Program-made: the position numbers and the translations under genes
Shown here: in pieces, positions 1 through 8,519 of the stretch
How the letters are laid out: the number at the start of each line of letters is the position of its first letter
Position numbering within the stretch: the first letter of the stretch is position 1
Notes under the pieces: generated by a model
What the model was told of the DNA's origin: nothing
Seen by the model: the letters and a program-made list of their open reading frames with translations, nothing else
Databases searched by the model: none
Source: an uncultured Eubacteriales bacterium
Lineage (GTDB): Bacteria > Bacillota > Clostridia > Oscillospirales > CAG-272
DNA: 64,000 nucleotides
NCBI GenBank assembly: GCA_934474225.1
Contig: CAKSLU010000006.1
Coordinates: 9,169 to 73,168, forward strand
Reading direction: 5' to 3'

Positions 1-1590
1 TGTCTGGCGGATGACCGTGACGCCGCGCAGGGATACCGCGTCGCTTGCAGACGCAGTGTGCATCGGCAGGGCGCTTGTGATAAACACCTTTTTCACGCTC
101 GGCAGCGCGGCAAACTTCTCGATCAGCGCCGTATAATCCTCGGTATAGGACAGCAGCGCGCCGTTTGTACCGCCCGCCGTGCGTGCATCGTTGATGCCGA
201 GCGAGAAGATGATATAGTCCGGATCGGTATTTTGATACGCCATGTTGCAGGTGAACGTGTTCGGATAGCAGGTGTTGGCCGAGGCGAGCACACCGGTGGC
301 GGGAACGCCGCAGTCGGTGATGACCGTCTCCCTGCCCGCCGCGTCCAGAAGCGCAAGCAGCTGTGCGGGGTAGGAGCGGGTCGCGGGCGCCGAGGAGCCG
401 GTGCCCCAGGTGATGCTGTCGCCGATGCAGAGGATGCGCAGCGGCTCGTCCGCGGTCTGTGCCTTGCCGTTTATAAAGTCAAAGCGCTTGCAGACCGGCA
501 GCTTGACGCCGCTCTCCGCCGTCAGACGCGCCGCCCGGTTCTCGCCCGCGCGCGCCTTGACCTGCGTGGCGTCCAGCACGGTGCCGTCGGCAAAAACGGC
601 GCCCGCGCCGATGTGGACATCGAGATTGCCGCGAAGCAGGAAGGTGTACTCGGGCGTCACCTGCGCCGCCGCGATCTCATAGCCTGCAAAGCTGCCGCCG
701 TCGATGGTCAGCGTGATGTCGCCCTCCGCCGTTTGCAGCGCCGCATCGGCGGTGAGCCGCGTGCTTGTGCGCACGGGTCGGTCGGCGATGGAATAGTACC
801 GCCCCTGCAGATAGACGGGGCAGTCGAACACGCCGCCATGGATCGTCAGGCTGCCGCCTGCCGCCAGCACCGAATTGCCCGAGAGCGAGAACGCCTCATA
901 GGAACGGTTGCTGCCCGCCGTGCCGTAGCTGCCCGTGCCGAAATGCCCGCCGTTGATCGTCACCGACACCGGCGCCGTCAGGCTGCCGAGCATGGTCTGC
1001 GACACATTGCGGAAGTTGCCGCCGCCGAAATAGGCGAAGTCGCCCTCGTTTACCGTCACGCTGTAGGAATGCGTCGAGATCAGATCCGCCTCCGGCGTGG
1101 AAAAGTCCGCCTCCGGCATCGTGCCGCCGAAGAAGCCGAGCTTGCCGCCGTCCTTCAGCGTGGTTTTGCAGTTTTCGGTAAAGGTGACATTGTTATAGCC
1201 GCCGAAAATATAGTAGGTGTACCTCGTAACGGAGATCGGCGTGTCGATCACGATGTCGTAGGGTGCGGGCGCGGGCAGAAATTGCAGCCGCATGGCGAGG
1301 ATCAGCCTGCCGCCCGCCGAAGTGATCTCCAGTTTGCCCGACTGCGCCGGGATCTGCGTTTTCTTTTTGACGGTCGTATCCCCGCAGAGCACGATGCGCC
1401 CGCCCTTGCCGTCGAGCAGTGCAACCGCCGCATCCAGGCTGCCGCACGGCGAGGACGCCGACGCGCCCGTGCCCGTGCCGCCGTCCGCGACATAGACCGT
1501 GCGCGCCTCGGCGGCAAATGCGGGCATGCAAAGGATGCAAAGAATCGCCGCCGCGGCAAGCAGGCGGAACATTCGCTTGACAATCTTCAT
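1..1590 (-). CDS. Secreted SGNH/GDSL-hydrolase protein, 3' end cut off by the window
   Basis: The frame is open for 530 codons from 1590 to the window edge, so the C-terminus is missing. ATG at 1590 follows GGAGG by 8 bases. Residues 1-27 form a signal peptide (MKIVKRMFRLL, hydrophobic stretch, cut near AFAAEA). Residues 30-370 are rich in G-x-F/G-x-L turns typical of a beta-helix or other repetitive beta fold. From about 388 the SGNH signature appears: block I GDSITWGTGS, then LGIND near 465 (block III). The conserved C-terminal Asp-His block would lie beyond the edge. The family contains secreted esterases and lipases, often carbohydrate deacetylases; the substrate here is unknown. It is a clear paralogue of the next gene, sharing the opening VYVADGG and the same domain order, so a C-terminal dockerin is plausible but unseen. 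Confidence 0.85.
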   Translation of the reverse strand, partial: MKIVKRMFRLLAAAAILCILCMPAFAAEARTVYVADGGTGTGASASSPCGSLDAAVALLDGKGGRIVLCGDTTVKKKTQIPAQSGKLEITSAGGRLILAMRLQFLPAPAPYDIVIDTPISVTRYTYYIFGGYNNVTFTENCKTTLKDGGKLGFFGGTMPEADFSTPEADLISTHSYSVTVNEGDFAYFGGGNFRNVSQTMLGSLTAPVSVTINGGHFGTGSYGTAGSNRSYEAFSLSGNSVLAAGGSLTIHGGVFDCPVYLQGRYYSIADRPVRTSTRLTADAALQTAEGDITLTIDGGSFAGYEIAAAQVTPEYTFLLRGNLDVHIGAGAVFADGTVLDATQVKARAGENRAARLTAESGVKLPVCKRFDFINGKAQTADEPLRILCIGDSITWGTGSSAPATRSYPAQLLALLDAAGRETVITDCGVPATGVLASANTCYPNTFTCNMAYQNTDPDYIIFSLGINDARTAGGTNGALLSYTEDYTALIEKFAALPSVKKVFITSALPMHTASASDAVSLRGVTVIRQT

Positions 1591-1625
1591 CGGGAAAACC
1601 TCCGTCGCATATGGATTCATCTTAA

Positions 1626-1654
1626 AGTATAAATTGCCGCCGAACGGCTGTCAA
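1626..1654 (-). promoter_or_regulatory. Sigma-A promoter of the truncated SGNH gene
   Basis: Read on the minus strand, TTGACA (1654-1649) and TATACT (1631-1626) are separated by exactly 17 bases. They lie about 35 bases before the ATG at 1590 and face it. Confidence 0.7.
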
Positions 1655-1706
1655 TGTGTTTTCCGCCATCGTCTTTGTATTTTTCAGCATTTCTGCCATG
1701 CAAACG

Positions 1707-1736
1707 AAAAAGAACCGCGCTGCGTGCGCGGTTCTT
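1707..1736 (-). terminator. Terminator after the dockerin SGNH gene
   Basis: An 11-bp perfect stem (1710-1720 with 1726-1736, arm AAGAACCGCGC) with a 5-base loop, followed on the minus strand by a run of T. It lies just after the stop at 1752. Confidence 0.8.
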
Positions 1737-1751
1737 CTCTTGCATGTTAAT

Positions 1752-4535
1752 TCAGTTCTGTGCCGTGCGGTTTAGCATCCAGATGACATCGGCGAGAGAG
1801 ACCTCCGCCGTGTGGAAGTAATACGGCTGCTGTGCATCGTCAAGCCCGCTGTTGACCGCAGCGTACAGCAGCAGGAGCGCGTCGCGCACGGTGACGGTTC
1901 CGTCGCCGTCGAGGTCGCCCATGCGGACGGTCTTCGCCGCGGTCGTCAGCCGCACGCTGCCGGTATTCTTCGACGGCGTGTAGGGGACGATGTCCGAGCG
2001 CGCGCCGATGTAGGCAAAGTCGGCAAGCGCCAGCGCCGAATCCCAGCCGTCCACCGTGGCGTCAATGCTGCCGGTGAGGTAGTTCATGCCCGAAACGGCG
2101 GCGTACAGCGTCGCCTGTGTGGCGGCGGCGGTCATGCCGGTGATCTTTGCAGCGCCGCCGACCGTCACGGTCATATGCCCGCCGTAGGTACCGATGGGCG
2201 CATGGTTGGAAATGCGGCGGTCGCCGCAGAAGAAGCGGGTCCAGGTGCCCGTGAGGACGCGGACCGTGCAGTCGCGGTCGCTCGACACGCTCTCGGCGCT
2301 GTCAAACTTCATGTTGGTCTTCACATCAATTTTCGAGCGGTCGCTCTGCACGATGTTGCCGAGGATGAGATCCCACTTGCCCGTGAGCGTCACGCTCTCG
2401 TCGATGTCGAGGTCGAAATACCGGCAGACCAGCGCCGTGCTCGCGCCGCGCCCGGTGACGGTGAGGTTCTTGAACACCGTCGGGCAGCCGAGACGGACAT
2501 TCTCCGCCTTGGAAATGTTGAGTACGGCGTCTGCACCCTCGCCGACAATGGTGAGGCGCTGCATGTAGGTCGGCAGCGAAACGCTGTCGCCGTCAAAGGT
2601 CAGTGTGCCGACGATGTGCAGCGTGACATCGGCATTGACGGCAAGGCGGTCAATGGCGTTCGGCAGATAGGAGATGGGATCTTCCTTGGTGCCCGCGCCG
2701 AACGGCGTGCCGCTGTCCGATGCGTAGACATCGGTGAGGCGGAAGCCCTTGACTTCGGTCACACCATTAAAAATGGCGTCATAGACCTTCTCTGCCATGT
2801 AGATATAGCCGTTCACCGTGGGGTGAATGTTGTCCTTCGAGATGAATGTGCCCGCCTTTGTGCCTTCATAGGTGAGCGCATAGAGGTCGATGAAGGTGTA
2901 TTTGCCGGGGTCGGCTGCATTCAGCGTGTCGGTGATTTTCTTCTGCGTGGGACGGATGATGGACGAGGTGCGCAGCGTTGCCACATCCGGCTTCATGCGG
3001 TGCACCGCGTTGGTGATGAACACCTTTGAGGTCTCGGGGTTGTCGCCGATCGCCTTGATGAAGGCGGTGTAGAGGTCGACATACCACTTCTCCGAGCCGT
3101 TGGAATACCCGGTGGCGTCGGCGTCGTTGGTACCGAGCGCGAAGACATACCAGTCCGCGCCGGTTTCGGTGCGGGTCAGGCGGTCGGCAAGCGAGTCGGG
3201 ATAGTACACGCGCGCCGCCTTGCCCAGCGTCATGCCGCCCGAGGAAAGCCCGTAGTTGGCAATGAGCGTGTCCTTGCCCTCGCTCATGAGGCGCGCCGCG
3301 ATGCGCGCGGGATAGGACTGCGTGGCAAAGGAGCCGCCGTAGCCCTCGGTGATGCTGTCGCCGATGGTGACGATGCGCAGCGGCTCGGTGTAGCTCTGTG
3401 CCGCGCCGTTCACTTCGTCAAAGCGACGCACGGTAACACCGCTCTGCGCTGCGGGCATGGTCAGCGTCGCCTTGGTGCTGCCGCCCGCATAGGGCTTGAC
3501 CGCCGTGGCGTCGAGAACGGTGCCTGCCTTGAAGGTGGGCGTGCCCGTGATGGTCACATCAAAGTTGCCGCGCACAACCTGCGCATGGCTGACCTGCTGC
3601 TGATATGCCGAAATCATGCCGCCGTCAAAGCTGCCGCCGGAAATGTTGATTTTCAGGTCGCCGTCGATGGAATAATACTTTTTGTCGGATGCGGTCAGCG
3701 TCGAATCGCGCGATGCGCGCACCGCGACAAGCCCGACGCGCCCCTGCATGAAGACCGGCACATGGAAGGTGCCACCCGAGATGTGCAGCGTGGCGTCGTC
3801 GGCAAGAATCATCTGCCCCGACACCGAGAAGCCGTTGTACTGCTGGTTGTTGGACTCGACATCGTAGGTGCCCGTCGCGCCGAAGGTGCCGCCCTCAATC
3901 GTGATGGTCAGCGGCGCGGCGATTGCGCCGACGAGGCAGTGCCCATCCGGGCGAAGGTTGCCGCCGCTGAAGCGGTCAAAGGTACCGTTTTTCACCGTGA
4001 TGGCATAGGGCAGCTCGGTGATGTAATCCGCGTTGACGCCGCCCTTCGACGCCTCGGCGGTATAGACGCCGCCGTAGAACCAGAAGCCCGAGCCGGTCGC
4101 CGCCTTCGTCACCGTGAACTTCTCGGTGAAGGTGATGCTGTTGAAGCTGCCGAAAACCGCCACCGGCGAGGATGCTGCGGCGTAAATCGGCAAATCGAAG
4201 GTGATCACATTATCGTTTGTGTTTTTGGCAAAGGTGATGCGCTGTTTCTGCACGAGACGCGCGCCGCCCTCTGCCGTAAAGGTCAAATCGCCGCTCTGTT
4301 CGGGCAGCGTGGTCTGCGCCGACACCGTCACATCGCCGACAAAGACGACGGTGCCGCCCGCACCGTTCAGCGCATCGACCGCTGCCGTAAGGCTGCCGCA
4401 GGGCGTCGATGCCGACATGCCGTCTCCCATGCCGCCGTCGGCAACATAGACGCGTGTCTCCGCCGCGCCCGCCGAAAGCATCAGACCGCATGCCGCAAGC
4501 AGCAGCGTGCACAGCCAAAGCAGATGTTTTTTCAT
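1752..4535 (-). CDS. Secreted SGNH-hydrolase protein with C-terminal dockerin, 927 aa
   Basis: The start is ATG 4535, 8 bases after GGAGG; the frame stays open upstream to 5414 but that part is antisense to coaE and lacks a signal sequence. Residues 1-25 are a signal peptide. Residues 28-370 and 600-860 are repetitive, beta-helix-like stretches that flank a central SGNH hydrolase: block I GDSITEGYGG at 392-401, GTND at 468-471, DNIH at 568-571, giving the Ser and Asp/His of the family. The last 55 residues hold a dockerin: DLDGDGTVTVRDALLLL (874-890) is a calcium-binding repeat, and a weaker second half (VSLADVIWMLN) follows. Dockerins bind cohesins on scaffoldins, so the enzyme may be docked to a multi-enzyme complex. 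The hydrolase is likely an esterase acting on plant or host glycans; that is inference. Confidence 0.87.
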   Translation of the reverse strand: MKKHLLWLCTLLLAACGLMLSAGAAETRVYVADGGMGDGMSASTPCGSLTAAVDALNGAGGTVVFVGDVTVSAQTTLPEQSGDLTFTAEGGARLVQKQRITFAKNTNDNVITFDLPIYAAASSPVAVFGSFNSITFTEKFTVTKAATGSGFWFYGGVYTAEASKGGVNADYITELPYAITVKNGTFDRFSGGNLRPDGHCLVGAIAAPLTITIEGGTFGATGTYDVESNNQQYNGFSVSGQMILADDATLHISGGTFHVPVFMQGRVGLVAVRASRDSTLTASDKKYYSIDGDLKINISGGSFDGGMISAYQQQVSHAQVVRGNFDVTITGTPTFKAGTVLDATAVKPYAGGSTKATLTMPAAQSGVTVRRFDEVNGAAQSYTEPLRIVTIGDSITEGYGGSFATQSYPARIAARLMSEGKDTLIANYGLSSGGMTLGKAARVYYPDSLADRLTRTETGADWYVFALGTNDADATGYSNGSEKWYVDLYTAFIKAIGDNPETSKVFITNAVHRMKPDVATLRTSSIIRPTQKKITDTLNAADPGKYTFIDLYALTYEGTKAGTFISKDNIHPTVNGYIYMAEKVYDAIFNGVTEVKGFRLTDVYASDSGTPFGAGTKEDPISYLPNAIDRLAVNADVTLHIVGTLTFDGDSVSLPTYMQRLTIVGEGADAVLNISKAENVRLGCPTVFKNLTVTGRGASTALVCRYFDLDIDESVTLTGKWDLILGNIVQSDRSKIDVKTNMKFDSAESVSSDRDCTVRVLTGTWTRFFCGDRRISNHAPIGTYGGHMTVTVGGAAKITGMTAAATQATLYAAVSGMNYLTGSIDATVDGWDSALALADFAYIGARSDIVPYTPSKNTGSVRLTTAAKTVRMGDLDGDGTVTVRDALLLLYAAVNSGLDDAQQPYYFHTAEVSLADVIWMLNRTAQN

Positions 4536-4584
4536 TCTGAACCTCCGTGATTTTGCATAGCTATATGCATAGTTTTCTAATTCA

Positions 4585-4613
4585 ATTTTAGCAATTCGGC
4601 ATAAGACTGTCAA
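4585..4613 (-). promoter_or_regulatory. Sigma-A promoter of the dockerin SGNH gene
   Basis: On the minus strand TTGACA (4613-4608), 17-base spacer, TAAAAT (4590-4585), about 50 bases upstream of ATG 4535. It diverges from the coaE promoter across the 279-base gap. The rest of the gap holds only a short tttg/tctg tract at 4640-4668. Confidence 0.7.
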
Positions 4614-4751
4614 TATAAATTTGCGTGAAAGTCTTGCTCCTTTGTTTGTCTGTTTGTTTGTCTGTTTTGCCGCCTTGTGCGGGTGCGATGCCGATATGCG
4701 CCGCCCGCATGCATTTCCGCGTGCGCGGCGCGGATTTTTCTCTTTGCGGAC

Positions 4752-4780
4752 TTGCAAAGCGGGGGAAGATATTGTATAAT
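4752..4780 (+). promoter_or_regulatory. Sigma-A promoter of the coaE operon
   Basis: TTGCAA (4752-4757), 17-base spacer, perfect TATAAT (4775-4780), 35 bases before the coaE ATG. Confidence 0.75.
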
Positions 4781-4814
4781 AAATCTGTATGAAATCCAAC
4801 CGCGGAGGCAAACT

Positions 4815-5420
4815 ATGAAAATTGTCGGCATCACCGGTCCGAGCGGCAGCGGAAAAAGCATGCTTGCCGCGGCGCTTGCGGCGCGCGGCTATCTGCACGC
4901 CGATGCCGACGCCCTCTATCACGACCTGCTCCGCACAAGCGCGCCGATGCGCGCAGAACTTGTCGCCGCCTTCGGCGACGACATCCTCGCAGACGGGCAG
5001 ATCGACCGCCGCGCCCTTGCCGCCAAAGTCTTCGGGGGGAAAAGCAAAAAGCCGCTCCTGCGGCTCAACAAAATCACGCACAAATATGTCTGCCGCGCAT
5101 GCGTCAAGGAGATTCGCGCCGCTGCGGACGCAGGCGCCAAGGGCATCCTGCTCGACGCGCCGCTCCTGATCGAGGCGCGGCTCGACCGCCTGTGCGACCT
5201 TGTCGTCTGCGTCACGGCGCCTATTGACATGCGCGCCCGCCGCATCGCCGCGCGGGACGGCATTTCGGCGCGCGACGCGCTCCTGCGCATCCATGCGCAG
5301 CCGAACGACGCTTTCTACCGCAAAAAATGCGGCTATGTGCTCTGCAACGACGGCGACGCGGCGAAAATCGACGCCGCCGCGCGCGAAATTGATTTTCTGC
5401 TCTCGGAGGAACACGCTTGA
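4815..5420 (+). CDS. coaE: Dephospho-CoA kinase
   Basis: Catalyses the last step of coenzyme A synthesis, ATP-dependent phosphorylation of the 3'-hydroxyl of dephospho-CoA, in the cytosol. The 201-residue length matches the family. The N-terminus is the P-loop start typical of CoaE, MKIVGITGPSGSGKS, followed by the DADALYHDL region (family consensus D-A-D-x-hydrophobic-x-H) and a lid segment with RRIAARDGIS where CoaE proteins have R-x-x-x-R-D-x-hydrophobic-S/T. ATG 4815 sits 7 bases after GGAGG. The stop overlaps the TTG start of the lytic transglycosylase by four bases (TTGA), so the two are translationally coupled. First gene of a plus-strand run reading to 13281. Confidence 0.93.
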   Translation: MKIVGITGPSGSGKSMLAAALAARGYLHADADALYHDLLRTSAPMRAELVAAFGDDILADGQIDRRALAAKVFGGKSKKPLLRLNKITHKYVCRACVKEIRAAADAGAKGILLDAPLLIEARLDRLCDLVVCVTAPIDMRARRIAARDGISARDALLRIHAQPNDAFYRKKCGYVLCNDGDAAKIDAAAREIDFLLSEEHA

Positions 5421-5989
5421 ACAAACTCATCAAATCCCTCACGGTGATTTTTGTGATTGCCGCGCTGTCGATTCTCTGCGGTCTTGCCGCCGCGCACTTT
5501 GCAGACAAACTCGACCGCGCGCGCTACCCGCAGAAATACACCGACATCGTGGAAAAATACGCCGACGTCTACAAAGTGCCGCGCGACATCTGCTATGCGG
5601 TCATCCGCACCGAGAGCGGCTTTGACCCCACCGCCGTCTCGTCGGCGGGCGCAGTCGGTCTCATGCAGATGATGCCCGCCACCTTTGCCGACCTCACGGC
5701 GCGCACCGGCGACAACTACGAGACCGGCATGCTCTACGACCCCGACACCAGCATCCGCTACGGCGTCTATTACCTCTCGATGCTCTACGACCGCTACGGC
5801 GTGTGGGACACGGCGTTTGCCGCCTACAACTGCGGCATGGGGCGCGTGGACGGCTGGATTGCCGAAGGCAAGGTCGACGAGAGCGGAAAGCTCACAAGCA
5901 TCCCGCTTGAGGAGACCCGAAACTATGTTGAGCGCGTCAACCGCGCCATTGAAAAATACGAAAAGCTCTACAACAACGAATCCAAATAA
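5417..5989 (+). CDS. Membrane-anchored lytic transglycosylase (SLT domain), 190 aa
   Basis: Cleaves the MurNAc-GlcNAc bond of peptidoglycan with formation of a 1,6-anhydro product, outside the membrane. An N-terminal hydrophobic segment (residues 8-27) is an uncleaved anchor or signal. The SLT domain fills residues 45-185: the catalytic glutamate lies in RTESGFDP (Glu near 66), followed by GAVGLMQMMPAT, the AAYNCG motif, and ETRNYVERV near the end, all family hallmarks. The start is TTG 5417, overlapping the coaE stop, with AGGAGGA-type Shine-Dalgarno (5404-5410) at good spacing; no better ATG exists. Coupling of coaE and an SLT protein is a common arrangement in Clostridia. Confidence 0.92.
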   Translation: MNKLIKSLTVIFVIAALSILCGLAAAHFADKLDRARYPQKYTDIVEKYADVYKVPRDICYAVIRTESGFDPTAVSSAGAVGLMQMMPATFADLTARTGDNYETGMLYDPDTSIRYGVYYLSMLYDRYGVWDTAFAAYNCGMGRVDGWIAEGKVDESGKLTSIPLEETRNYVERVNRAIEKYEKLYNNESK

Positions 5990-6018
5990 AATTCTTATAA
6001 ATCAAAGGAGATTTCAAA

Positions 6019-7380
6019 ATGGAAGAACTCGTTTACAAGAAGAAAAGCTCCTATGAGCTTGCCCCCGAGAAGACGGAGGCGGCCTTTGCATTTGCCAAAG
6101 ACTATATGCGCTTCCTCGACAGCTCGAAGACCGAGCGCGAGGCGGTGGAGACCGCCGTTGCCGCCGCGGAGGCGGCCGGCTTTACGCCCTACAAGCTGGG
6201 CGACGCGGTCAAGGTCGGCGACTGCCGCTACCTTAACAACCGCGGCAAGTCGGTGATCCTTTTCCGCGTGGGCAGCGAATCGCTGAACTGCGGCGTCCGC
6301 ATCACGGCGGCGCACATCGACTCCCCCCGCATGGATCTGAAGCAGCAGCCGCTCTATGAAGCGGACGGCATGGCGTTCTTCAAGACGCATTACTACGGCG
6401 GTCTGCGCAAGTACCAGTGGACGGCGATGCCGCTTGCCCTGCACGGCGTTGTCGTGCGCGCGGACGGCGAAGTTGTGCGCGTCCGCATCGGTGAAGATAT
6501 GGGCGACCCCGTCTTCTATATCAACGATCTGCTGCCGCACCTTGCCGCCGCACAGTCGAAGGAGCCGCTTGCCACCGCCATCAAAGGCGAGGACCTCAAT
6601 CTGCTCTGCGGTTCCGCACCGCTTGCGGGCGAGGACGACGACGCCATCAAGAAGCATGTGCTGAAGCTGCTCCATGAAAAGTACGGCATCATCGAGGCCG
6701 ACTTCGTCAGCGCAGAGCTGGAGGTCGTTCCCGCGACCGGCGCGCGCGACATCGGCTTTGACCGTGCGCTCATCGGTTCCTACGGTCACGACGACCGCGT
6801 GTGCGCATATCCCGCGCTGCGCGCCATCCTCGACACCGACGACACGACGCACACGCAGATCTGCGTGCTGGCGGACAAGGAAGAAATCGGCTCGATGGGC
6901 GTCAGCGGTATGCAGAGCGCCGTCTTCTGCGACCTTATCGACGAGCTTGCAGCCGCCCTCGGCGCAAACCCGCGCGTGTGCAGAAGCGCCTCCACCTGCC
7001 TCTCGGCAGATGTCACCGCGGCATACGACCCGAATTTTGCCTCCGTCTTTGAAAAGCGCAACAGTGCAATCATCGGGGACGGCGTCGCCATGTGCAAGTA
7101 CACCGGCGCGCGCGGCAAGAGCGGCTCGTCCGACGCATCGGCAGAGCTGGTCGGCAAAGTCCGTGCCATCCTCGACGGCGCAGGCGTCGTCTGGCAGACT
7201 GCCGAGCTTGGCAAGGTTGACGAGGGCGGCGGCGGAACGGTCGCGATGTTCATCGCCAACCGCAACATCGACACGCTGGACATCGGCGTGCCGGTCATCT
7301 CGATGCACGCCCCCTTTGAGGTCGTCTCCAAGGTCGACGTCTACAGTGCATACGAGGCGTTCAAGGCGTTCACAAAGTAA
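6019..7380 (+). CDS. M18 family aminopeptidase
   Basis: A cytosolic zinc-dependent aminopeptidase of the aspartyl aminopeptidase (M18) family that releases N-terminal residues, often acidic, from peptides. Its 453 residues fit the family. Metal and catalytic motifs appear in order: AAHIDSPRMDL near residue 97 (His ligand and catalytic Asp), HDDRVCAYPAL near 257 (bridging Asp), DKEEIGSMGVSGMQS near 288 (catalytic Glu pair), and the C-terminal ISMHAPFE near 429 (last His ligand). The segment LRKYQWTAMPLALHGV is also family-typical. ATG 6019 is 9 bases after AAAGGAGA. It follows the transglycosylase by 29 bases and is probably co-transcribed. Confidence 0.93.
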   Translation: MEELVYKKKSSYELAPEKTEAAFAFAKDYMRFLDSSKTEREAVETAVAAAEAAGFTPYKLGDAVKVGDCRYLNNRGKSVILFRVGSESLNCGVRITAAHIDSPRMDLKQQPLYEADGMAFFKTHYYGGLRKYQWTAMPLALHGVVVRADGEVVRVRIGEDMGDPVFYINDLLPHLAAAQSKEPLATAIKGEDLNLLCGSAPLAGEDDDAIKKHVLKLLHEKYGIIEADFVSAELEVVPATGARDIGFDRALIGSYGHDDRVCAYPALRAILDTDDTTHTQICVLADKEEIGSMGVSGMQSAVFCDLIDELAAALGANPRVCRSASTCLSADVTAAYDPNFASVFEKRNSAIIGDGVAMCKYTGARGKSGSSDASAELVGKVRAILDGAGVVWQTAELGKVDEGGGGTVAMFIANRNIDTLDIGVPVISMHAPFEVVSKVDVYSAYEAFKAFTK

Positions 7381-7388
7381 AATACCAA

Positions 7389-7420
7389 GCCGAAAGTCCG
7401 CCTGCGGGCGGCTTTTCGGC
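7389..7420 (+). terminator. Weak hairpin between the aminopeptidase and prfA
   Basis: A 14-bp stem with one mismatch and one G-U pair (7389-7402 with 7407-7420) lies in the 59-base gap. There is no T run after it (only GTTT), so it is either a leaky terminator or an RNA-processing/stabilising hairpin. Confidence 0.45.
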
Positions 7421-7439
7421 GTTTAACGGAGTTTCACAC

Positions 7440-8519
7440 ATGATTGAAAAGCTGGAAAAAGCCGAGGCGCGCTTTGTCAAACTGGAGGAGAGCCTGGCAG
7501 ACCCCGAAGTTTACAAGGAGCAGGAGACCTATGCCGCGCTGATGAAGGAGCGCAAGGTACTCGCCCCCATCATCGAAAAATACCGCGCCTACAAGGCGGC
7601 GGTCGCCGCGCGCGACGGCGCAGCCGAGCTGCGGGACGATGCCGCGCAGGACAGCGAGCTGCGCGAGTTGGCGGCGGCGGAGTTTGCCGACGAGGCGAAG
7701 AAGTGCGAGGCGCTGCACGAGGAGCTGAAAATCCTGCTGCTGCCCAAGGATGAAAACGACGACAAAAATGTCATCGTCGAGATCCGCCAGGGCACGGGCG
7801 GCGAGGAGGCGGCGCTGTTTGCCGCCGTGCTCTACCGCATGTACACCATGTACGCAGCAGCGAGAGGTTTCAAAACCGAGCGCATCGACGCAAACGAGAC
7901 CGAACTCGGCGGCTTTAAGGAAATCAGCTTTATGGTGGAGGGCGAGGGCGCGTATTCCCGCCTGAAATTCGAGAGCGGCGTGCACCGCGTGCAGCGCGTG
8001 CCCGAGACCGAGGCGCAGGGGCGCATCCAGACCTCGACGGCAACCGTCGCGGTGCTGCCCGAGGTTGAGGATGTGGAGATTTCCATCAACCCCGCCGACC
8101 TCAAAATCGAGACCTGCAAGTCGAGCGGCGCGGGCGGGCAGCATGTCAACAAGACCGAGAGCGCCATCCGCATCATCCACATCCCCACCGGCATTGTAGT
8201 GGAGTGCCAGGAGGAGCGCAGCCAGTTCAAAAACCGCGACAAGGCGATGAAGATGCTGCGCACCAAGCTCTACGACATGGAGCGCACCAAGCAGACCGAG
8301 GCAATTGCCTCGGCGCGCAAGAGCCAGGTCGGCACGGGTGACCGCAGCGAACGCATCCGCACCTACAACTACCCGCAGGGGCGCGTGACCGACCACCGCA
8401 TCGGGCTGACGCTCTACTCGCTTGAGAGTTTTCTGAGCGGCGATCTCGACGAAATGATTGACGCGCTGATTACCGCCGACACGGCGGAAAAGCTGAAGGG
8501 CGCGGAGGACGATGCATAA
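7440..8519 (+). CDS. prfA: Peptide chain release factor 1
   Basis: Recognises UAA and UAG stop codons and triggers peptidyl-tRNA hydrolysis on the ribosome. The 359-residue length is standard. The codon-recognition loop RVPETEAQGRIQTS contains P-E-T at the position of the RF1 P-x-T tripeptide, which separates it from RF2 (S-P-F). The universal GGQ motif is in GAGGQHVNKTESAIR at about residue 232. ATG 7440 is preceded by ACGGAG. The stop TAA overlaps by nothing but touches the tsaC ATG at 8520, so translation is coupled. Confidence 0.96.
   Translation: MIEKLEKAEARFVKLEESLADPEVYKEQETYAALMKERKVLAPIIEKYRAYKAAVAARDGAAELRDDAAQDSELRELAAAEFADEAKKCEALHEELKILLLPKDENDDKNVIVEIRQGTGGEEAALFAAVLYRMYTMYAAARGFKTERIDANETELGGFKEISFMVEGEGAYSRLKFESGVHRVQRVPETEAQGRIQTSTATVAVLPEVEDVEISINPADLKIETCKSSGAGGQHVNKTESAIRIIHIPTGIVVECQEERSQFKNRDKAMKMLRTKLYDMERTKQTEAIASARKSQVGTGDRSERIRTYNYPQGRVTDHRIGLTLYSLESFLSGDLDEMIDALITADTAEKLKGAEDDA

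Noticed and set aside
4635..4670. tttg/tctg tandem tract as a regulatory repeat or CRISPR fragment
   Set aside because: It is a short simple-sequence tract without unique spacers.
4536..5414. Upstream extension of the dockerin SGNH frame
   Set aside because: The added 293 residues are antisense to coaE, have no signal peptide and no ribosome site; the ATG at 4535 has both.
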